DNA of 64,000 nt from Vulcanococcus sp. Clear-D1 (GTDB taxonomy: Bacteria; Cyanobacteriota; Cyanobacteriia; PCC-6307; Cyanobiaceae), in assembly GCF_014654725.1 (NCBI RefSeq), contig NZ_JACVZV010000018.1, positions 124,001 through 188,000 on the forward strand, written 5' to 3'. A program made the position numbers and the translations under genes. The stretch's first letter is position 1; every line of letters begins with the position of its first letter. A model generated the notes under the pieces. The model was not told where the DNA came from, did not search any database, and worked only from the letters and a program-made list of their open reading frames with translations. Below, one piece after another: positions 58,436-64,000 of the stretch.

Positions 58436-59122
58436 TCAGAAGGGCCTGCGGGCCAGGCAGTAGCGGCTCCAGGCGGCGGCCCAGGCCGCCAGGCACTGCT
58501 CACGGCTGTAGAAGGTGCTGGTGAAGGCTTCTCCGGGTTTGCTCCAGATCGTCTGGCCCCGCTCGTAGTGGTTTCCCTGGGTGGCCTCCAGCACCATGTA
58601 GCCCCCGAGTTGGGCGGCGGTGGAATAGGGCCGGCCGTGGGCCGAGAGGGTTTTGAGGTCGTAGAGCACCCGCACCGGCTCACCATGGCGCTCGCTCAGC
58701 GCCGGTGAGACATAGGCGCCATCGAAGGCCCCGGCCACGTTGCGGGCCAGACAGCAGGTGAGCCGCTCGCTGGCGATCACCTCCACCTCCTCCCAGAGCG
58801 GCAGCTGCAAAAGCGGCAGGATCCAGTTCCGGTATGGGTGATGGCCCGGCAGTGTCTCGGCTTCCAGCAGGGCATCGCTGGCGCTTTTGCCCACCAGGAA
58901 GCGGGCCTGGCTGTAGTGCTCCAGGGCCGCATGCACCGTGGTCCCGCGCGGCTCCCAGATCGGTCGCTTGGCCTCGATCGCGCGCTTGGCGGTTTCGCTC
59001 AAGCCATGGGCCAGCACGCCGGTGATCGACACCGGAAACAGGTGATCGCCCAGCCAGTAGCGGTGGGCCGCCTCATCCCGCCAGAGGCCGGGGATGGGGT
59101 CCAGCCAGGTCGTCGTCAGCAT
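58436..59122 (-). CDS. PD-(D/E)XK nuclease, second reading
   Basis: Same gene as 2343-3029, with no visible difference. Confidence 0.75.
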   Translation of the reverse strand: MLTTTWLDPIPGLWRDEAAHRYWLGDHLFPVSITGVLAHGLSETAKRAIEAKRPIWEPRGTTVHAALEHYSQARFLVGKSASDALLEAETLPGHHPYRNWILPLLQLPLWEEVEVIASERLTCCLARNVAGAFDGAYVSPALSERHGEPVRVLYDLKTLSAHGRPYSTAAQLGGYMVLEATQGNHYERGQTIWSKPGEAFTSTFYSREQCLAAWAAAWSRYCLARRPF

Positions 59123-59415
59123 GGCCGTTTCCCCTGCAACGGGCTGTGACGGCAGGCGTCACAGCCGAAATCCTGCGCCAGAGCAGGGGTTGAGCCGACC
59201 CTGTGACGCTGTAACCCTCTTTCTCTAAATAGAAGCATTAGCAAGCAGCAGTGTGTCCTGACGCAGGTGTGCATAGGTGTTGATGTGTGTGTGTGAGGGT
59301 GTCTATCCCCGCCGAAAAGCGTCACAGCGTTACAGCCGCTGTGATCGATTGCGCTGCAGTCGATCTGGGCATAACGGTGGGGTGTTGCGGGGTGTCATGG
59401 CTGTGACGCTGCGCC
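59123..59415. promoter_or_regulatory. octamer-repeat region, second reading
   Basis: Same as 3030-3322. CTGTGACG-type octamers fall at 59144, 59157, 59201, 59320 and 59401. Confidence 0.5.
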
Positions 59416-62139
59416 TCAGAGAACCGCCAGCGGGATCGCCACCGCCCGCGTGACCATGCCGGCGCCGCAGAAGCGCACCGGCCCGCGCCGCTGAGCACCG
59501 GCCAGGCGCAGCAACACCACCGCCCAGCCATGGGCCCAGGCCGACTCCCGCAGGATGTGGGCGATCGGTTCGGCCGTGTTGCTCACCAGCAGATGGGGCG
59601 GCTCCAGCCGCAATCCCTGGCGGGCCAGGGCTTGAGCAGCCAACTCCGCGCTGATCTCCAGGTCGTGAGCCTGGTGGGCAGCGAGCTCCACCAGCTCGCC
59701 GATGGTGCGGGTGACGCTGCGATCGGCGCACTCCACCCGCAGCGGGTGCTGGAGGATCGTCTGGATGCAGCGCTGCTCATCGCTGAGCTCGGTGCTCTGG
59801 CTGTAGCTCTCCCAGTCGTGGCAGGCGATGCACTGCTCGGCCTCCTCCTGGGTGGGGACCACATCGCTGAGCAGCGACCAGGCCCCGGCCATCAAGGTGC
59901 CGTACTGATCCCCCAGCCGCTGGGAGTCGAAGTGCCGGGCCGCTACCCGGGTGAACACCCCCTCGGCCTGGCGGATCATCGGGATCAAGCCCACGGTGCG
60001 GGCGATCAGCCGCCGGCCCAGCTCGCTGGAAATGTGGCGATCGAGGTCCCGATCCAGGGATACCCAGTGCATCTCCCGCTCACCCTTGGGCAGCTCGGCG
60101 GGGTTGCGCAGGGTGAGCTGGGCAAAGCGGCTGCGGTCCGCCCCCTGCTTGAGGGCGGTGGCAATCGAGCTGAGCAGGAACATCGAGCGCACCCGGTAGC
60201 GGCTCACCTCCCCGCTCGGGGAGCCCTTGAGCAGGGAGGCCCCGCTTTCGCTGCTGGCCACCCGCGCCAGCGACAGGATTCCCTGCATCCGCTGTTGATC
60301 CGGCCGCTCATTGCTCTCGGCCTCGTCGAACACCACCGGCACGGCGTCGGAGCAGATCGACTGGCGCAGCGCCGCTTCTGTTGTCGAGCCGCTCACCAGC
60401 AGCGCGAAGTCACCCAGCAGGGGGGTGATGTAGCGATCGAGGATCGCGCTCTTCCCCGAGCCCGCACCGCCGGTGAGCCACACATGGGGCCGCCAGCGCA
60501 GCGAACCGCAGATCGGGCCGAGCACCACCCAGCCCACCAGCAGGGTGCCCGAGGCGGGCACATCCCAGTGGAAGCGGTTGGCGATGCTCACGATCACCGC
60601 CGCCTCCTGTACCGACAGCGGTTCCACATCGCCCGGCCCATCGAGGCGCGGCATGCGCTGGTAGACGTAGCGCGAGCGAAAAGGCGTGGTGATCAGGTGC
60701 TCCCCCTCGGGGGTGACGAGCCGATCGCCCAGGTGCAGCAGGGGCCGGCTGTCATCCCACCAGGCCCCGCGGCCGCGGATGCGATCGGGGGTGAATAGCC
60801 CTGCGGCGATCGAGCGCTCGTAGAGGTCGCTGGCCGCCGCCGACCAGTTCACGCCGGTGCGGCTGGGGTAGAGGGTCTCCCAGTGGGCCAGGGGCGCCAG
60901 GGCCACCAGATGGGTGGCGGTGTGGGCTGAGCGGCTCAACCGCAGCACCTGCCCGGTGCGGCCGGAGCGGTAGTAGCTGGCTTCGCCGTCGTAGCCGAGG
61001 CACTGGAACGGCGCCCCGCCACCGCCACCTGCCGGTGACTCAGCGGAGGTGGGCTCCTGCCGATCAGCTTCTGCGTCCTGGTTCGAGGCCCCTTGTGCTG
61101 CCGGTAGGGGCTGCAGCCACTGCTGCAGCTGCTCGGCCGCTTCCGCTGGGCTCCAGTCGGCATCGGCCAGATCCCAGCCCTGCGGCAGATCGGGCGGTGG
61201 CTCCACCAGCTGCACACTGCAGCCCTGCTCGCGCAACAGAGAGGCCAGCCGTGGCATCGCCTTGCGGCCCGGTGCGTCGGCATCGGGCCAGAGCGTCACC
61301 GTCCGCCCCGCCAGCCCCAGTGGGGCCAGCGGTTGCCAGTCGGCCTTGCCGATCGCATTGGTGCCGTTGGCCCAGCTGATCACCACGTGATCGGGAAACA
61401 GCAGCGCAGCTGCATCGGCCGTGCCCTCCCCCTCCACCACCAACACCGGTGCGTCTGGGCGTTGGGCCAACCCCGGCAGGCCGTAGAGGGGTCGGGGGGC
61501 TGGCCACTCGCAGGAGAAGGGATCGCGGCGGCTGGGTCGGTGCCAGCCACCATCGAGCCAGACCCGATGCAGAAAGCCCTTGCGGCCGCTGCGGCCAGGG
61601 CAGAGCCGCTGGATCCAGAACAGCGGGTTCCCCGCCGCATCGCGGTAGCACCACTGGGCGATCGCACCCCGCTCCAGCTCTGGCGGCGCGGCGTCAGCAG
61701 GCGGCACCTCGGGTTGGCGCCAGGGCCGACTGGCGTGGCCGGGGAGTCCTGTGGCCGCAGGGGTGGCCGGTGGGGCAGGGAGCTTGCCGCCGGAACCGTT
61801 GCCGGTGCTCACCGGCTGGGGCCGATGCCGCTCGGTCCCGGCTGGATCCAGGCCCAGGTAGCGCTCCACTTCTTCGCAGGCCTGGCGGAAGCTCCAGCGG
61901 CGCACCCGCATCAGCAGGTCAATCCCGGTCCCCCCACCCCCCAGGTGGTCTTTGCCACCGCACTGGTTGCAGAACCAGGAGCCGTTCCCGTCCCGGTCGT
62001 CAAAGCGGTAGCGGTCCCGCCCGCCGCAGGCAGGGCAGGGCTGGTGGCGGTTGCTGAGCTGCTCGACAGGCAGTCCAGCAAGCGCCTTGAGGATTTCCTT
62101 CCAGCGGCCATTGGCCGCGGTCATCACGTCGGTTGCCAT
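59416..62139 (-). CDS. primase-helicase, second reading
   Basis: Same gene as 3323-6046; complete here as well, start ATG at 62137-62139. Confidence 0.85.
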   Translation of the reverse strand: MATDVMTAANGRWKEILKALAGLPVEQLSNRHQPCPACGGRDRYRFDDRDGNGSWFCNQCGGKDHLGGGGTGIDLLMRVRRWSFRQACEEVERYLGLDPAGTERHRPQPVSTGNGSGGKLPAPPATPAATGLPGHASRPWRQPEVPPADAAPPELERGAIAQWCYRDAAGNPLFWIQRLCPGRSGRKGFLHRVWLDGGWHRPSRRDPFSCEWPAPRPLYGLPGLAQRPDAPVLVVEGEGTADAAALLFPDHVVISWANGTNAIGKADWQPLAPLGLAGRTVTLWPDADAPGRKAMPRLASLLREQGCSVQLVEPPPDLPQGWDLADADWSPAEAAEQLQQWLQPLPAAQGASNQDAEADRQEPTSAESPAGGGGGAPFQCLGYDGEASYYRSGRTGQVLRLSRSAHTATHLVALAPLAHWETLYPSRTGVNWSAAASDLYERSIAAGLFTPDRIRGRGAWWDDSRPLLHLGDRLVTPEGEHLITTPFRSRYVYQRMPRLDGPGDVEPLSVQEAAVIVSIANRFHWDVPASGTLLVGWVVLGPICGSLRWRPHVWLTGGAGSGKSAILDRYITPLLGDFALLVSGSTTEAALRQSICSDAVPVVFDEAESNERPDQQRMQGILSLARVASSESGASLLKGSPSGEVSRYRVRSMFLLSSIATALKQGADRSRFAQLTLRNPAELPKGEREMHWVSLDRDLDRHISSELGRRLIARTVGLIPMIRQAEGVFTRVAARHFDSQRLGDQYGTLMAGAWSLLSDVVPTQEEAEQCIACHDWESYSQSTELSDEQRCIQTILQHPLRVECADRSVTRTIGELVELAAHQAHDLEISAELAAQALARQGLRLEPPHLLVSNTAEPIAHILRESAWAHGWAVVLLRLAGAQRRGPVRFCGAGMVTRAVAIPLAVL

Positions 62140-62154
62140 GGGTGTCGCTACGGA

Positions 62155-62349
62155 TCAACGACGCTCAGCGGCTGCCGCCAACACAGGCCCAGGCAGGGCA
62201 AGGCCGGCCTGTTCTGCCGCGATCGCCGCGTCGATCACCTGGCGCAGCACCGCCGAGCGACTGAGGGTGCCATGCAAGCGGCGCTGGTCAAGCCAAGCCA
62301 GCTGCGCCTCGGTGATGGAGACGCTCAGAGGCGGCGCAAAGGAAGCCAT
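62155..62349 (-). CDS. ribbon-helix-helix-like protein, second reading
   Basis: Same gene as 6062-6256. Confidence 0.6.
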   Translation of the reverse strand: MASFAPPLSVSITEAQLAWLDQRRLHGTLSRSAVLRQVIDAAIAAEQAGLALPGPVLAAAAERR

Positions 62350-62452
62350 GTATGCCTGGAGTTCTGAGCACAGCCTAAGCACACCCGGCAGGGCTTGATA
62401 AGTTGAACATTGCTGAGGCGTCTGACTCAGTGCAAAGCCTGTCGTCACGCCC

Positions 62453-63880
62453 ATGGCCCCGATCGCTCTGCGCGACTACCAGCAGCGGCTGCTGGATGAT
62501 CTCCGCGCTGCCCTCAAGGTTCACCAGCGGGTTTGCGCCGTCATGCCCACCGGTGCGGGCAAGGGTCAGACCATCGGCGCGATCGTTCAGGGCGCCGCCA
62601 GCAAGGGCCGGCGGGTGCTGGTGCTCGCCCACCGGGCCGAGCTGATCGAGCAGCTCACCGGCACCGTGCGGGCCTGGGGGCTGGAGCCCGATGTGATCGC
62701 TCCTGGCCACATGCTGCAGGGCCAGCAGGTCGCCGTGGGCTCGGTGCAGACCGTGGCCCGGCGGCTGGGGCAGCTGCCCCAGCCGGATCTGATCATTCAG
62801 GACGAGGCCCACCACCTGGTCGCCGGCAACGTCTGGGGCCGGATCATCGAGGCCTGGCCTTATGCCCACCTGATCGGCAAGACCGCTACCCCCGAACGCC
62901 TTGATGGCAAGGGGTTGGGCGTGGAGGCCGGCGGCTATTTCGAGGCCCTGGTGCTGGGGCCCTCAGCGGTCTGGCTGGTCGAACAGGGCTGGCTGGCCAG
63001 GCCCAAGGTGTTCTCCTGGCCAGGGGCCAGGAACAGCAAACTGCGACGTCGCATGGGCGAGTTCGACCTGGAGGAGGCGGCACGCGCCTTCGGGGAACGG
63101 GCCGCCATTGGTGATGCGGTGTCGCACTACCGACGCCGACTGCACCCGGGCACCGCCATCTGCTTTTGCTGCACGATCGAACACGCCGAGCAGATGGCCG
63201 GAGCCTTCCGCGCTGCGGGAATCCGGGCCGCGGCGGTGAGTGGCGGCACGCCGGCCGAGGAGCGCAAACGCCTGATCGCAGGACTGGGCACTGGGGAGGT
63301 GGAGGTGCTAACCAGCTGCATGATCATTTCTGAGGGCACCGACATCCCCTCGGTGGGCGGCGCGATCCTGATGCGCCCCACCGCTTCCCTGAGCCTCTAT
63401 CTGCAGATGGTCGGCCGGGCCCTGCGTCCCGCACTTGGGAAGCAGGAAGCGGTGATCCTCGATCACGTCGGCAACGCCCATCGCCACGGCCTGCCCACCG
63501 ATGAGCGCGAGTGGAAACTGGCCGGTCGGCGCCGGCGTGAGGGTGTCTCGATCCCGATCAAGGACTGCCCCGTCTGCTTCTGCAGCTGCTCCAGCGCGAC
63601 ACAGGTCTGCCCGGACTGCGGCCATCTGTTTCTGGCCGAGGAACGCGATGAGCAGCGCCGTCGGCTCCAGCAGGTTGAGGGTGAACTGGTGGAAGTCACG
63701 GGCGCAGCCCGCCACCGGCCTAAGCCCAACCAGCAGCAACGGTCGCGGCGCACGCACCCGGCCGCAGGCTGTCGCACCTTCGAGCAGCTGCTGCAACGCG
63801 AGCAGGATCGGGGCTACAAGCCAGGCTGGGCCAGGCACGTCTGGGCAGCCAGGCAAAAAGGTGGAGGAGCGAACCTCTAA
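62453..63880 (+). CDS. DEAH-box helicase, second reading
   Basis: Same gene as 6360-7787, complete; its last 4 bp overlap the truncated exported-protein gene at the window end. Confidence 0.85.
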   Translation: MAPIALRDYQQRLLDDLRAALKVHQRVCAVMPTGAGKGQTIGAIVQGAASKGRRVLVLAHRAELIEQLTGTVRAWGLEPDVIAPGHMLQGQQVAVGSVQTVARRLGQLPQPDLIIQDEAHHLVAGNVWGRIIEAWPYAHLIGKTATPERLDGKGLGVEAGGYFEALVLGPSAVWLVEQGWLARPKVFSWPGARNSKLRRRMGEFDLEEAARAFGERAAIGDAVSHYRRRLHPGTAICFCCTIEHAEQMAGAFRAAGIRAAAVSGGTPAEERKRLIAGLGTGEVEVLTSCMIISEGTDIPSVGGAILMRPTASLSLYLQMVGRALRPALGKQEAVILDHVGNAHRHGLPTDEREWKLAGRRRREGVSIPIKDCPVCFCSCSSATQVCPDCGHLFLAEERDEQRRRLQQVEGELVEVTGAARHRPKPNQQQRSRRTHPAAGCRTFEQLLQREQDRGYKPGWARHVWAARQKGGGANL

Positions 63881-64000
63881 GTGCAGCCGATTTCACCCCA
63901 GATGTAGAACGATCTACCTTGCGAGGGGTAAACGCAGCGGTCTTGCACCAGATTGGAGTCGCCGCCTACTGACCAACCCACTCCCCATTCCCACATGTAG
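63877..64000 (-). CDS. exported protein, C-terminal fragment (cut by window end)
   Basis: Last 40 or so codons of the gene complete at 7784-8311. The conserved tail after the ACPDVG block is present; the signal peptide lies beyond the window. Confidence 0.9.
   Translation of the reverse strand, partial: YMWEWGVGWSVGGDSNLVQDRCVYPSQGRSFYIWGEIGCT

Larger units (their letters stand above)
56094..64000. repeat. second copy of the 7,907-bp terminal overlap
   Basis: Repeats bases 1-7907 at constant offset 56,093. It ends inside the exported-protein gene exactly where the window ends. See the entry at 1-7907. Confidence 0.95.

Noticed and set aside
56094-64000. True tandem duplication of 7.9 kb
   Set aside because: Its ends match the window ends exactly and cut two genes; circular read-through is simpler.

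Overview
The window reads around a circle. Bases 1-7907 recur without visible difference at 56094-64000 (offset 56,093), so this is best explained as a circular molecule of 56,093 bp read through its arbitrary start for 7.9 kb. Genes in the overlap are listed twice. GC is high (roughly 60-65%). The cyanobacterial HIP1 octamer GCGATCGC occurs at least seven times (e.g. 508, 955, 5565, 6126, 25642, 31711, 42614). One site fits the cyanobacterial LexA consensus. A Synechococcus/Cyanobium-type cyanobacterial host is the most likely, though no host chromosomal gene is present to prove it.

The element looks like an integrative, phage-related circle. A tyrosine recombinase (14973-16241) lies beside a 45-bp 3' fragment of a tRNA-Gly(CCC) gene (16366-16410), which is the presumed attP. 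Paired TGTGAGAAG arm-like repeats flank that fragment. Packaging and virion genes lie on the minus strand: small and large terminase, a region-2-type sigma factor, a DUF4055 portal, a LysM protein, a scaffold, a major capsid protein, and fibre-like proteins including a seven-bladed propeller. I found no tape measure, tail tube or sheath. It may be a podovirus-like prophage, a phage-plasmid, or a capsid-encoding satellite.

Layout of the circle:
(1) 55.8-58.3 kb (= 1-2.2 kb): terminase.
(2) 2.3-7.8 kb: PD-(D/E)XK nuclease, primase/ATPase, DEAH helicase, and an octamer-repeat region at 3030-3322 that may be an operator or origin.
(3) 7.8-8.9 kb: two exported paralogues.
(4) 9.1-13.4 kb: VRR-NUC, ssDNA-binding-like, KilA-N and HTH genes in a tightly overlapped operon.
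(5) 13.4-16.4 kb: LprI-like protein, HTH/PIN toxin-antitoxin, integrase, attP.
(6) 17-21 kb: SLOG, Gp157-like, Rad52/22 and small genes.
(7) 21.3-36.1 kb: defence-like cargo island with a DUF6932-type pair, a DUF499 ATPase, a DUF1156 methyltransferase, a PLD/SNF2 helicase and a KAP NTPase.
(8) 36.2-50.6 kb: minus-strand virion genes interleaved with short plus-strand moron-like genes, including L,D-transpeptidase and holin candidates.
(9) 50.8-55.0 kb: a low-GC island with a GTPase, two companions and a divergent HNH/membrane protein.

Most unusual points: the low-GC GTPase/HNH locus, which may have cut off the 3' end of the sigma gene; the DUF499/DUF1156 island with a membrane protein and a KAP NTPase that may have truncated the helicase; and a family of nested hairpins before short plus-strand genes, with different outer stems around related inner sequence. 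All family assignments come from motifs read by eye, without searches.
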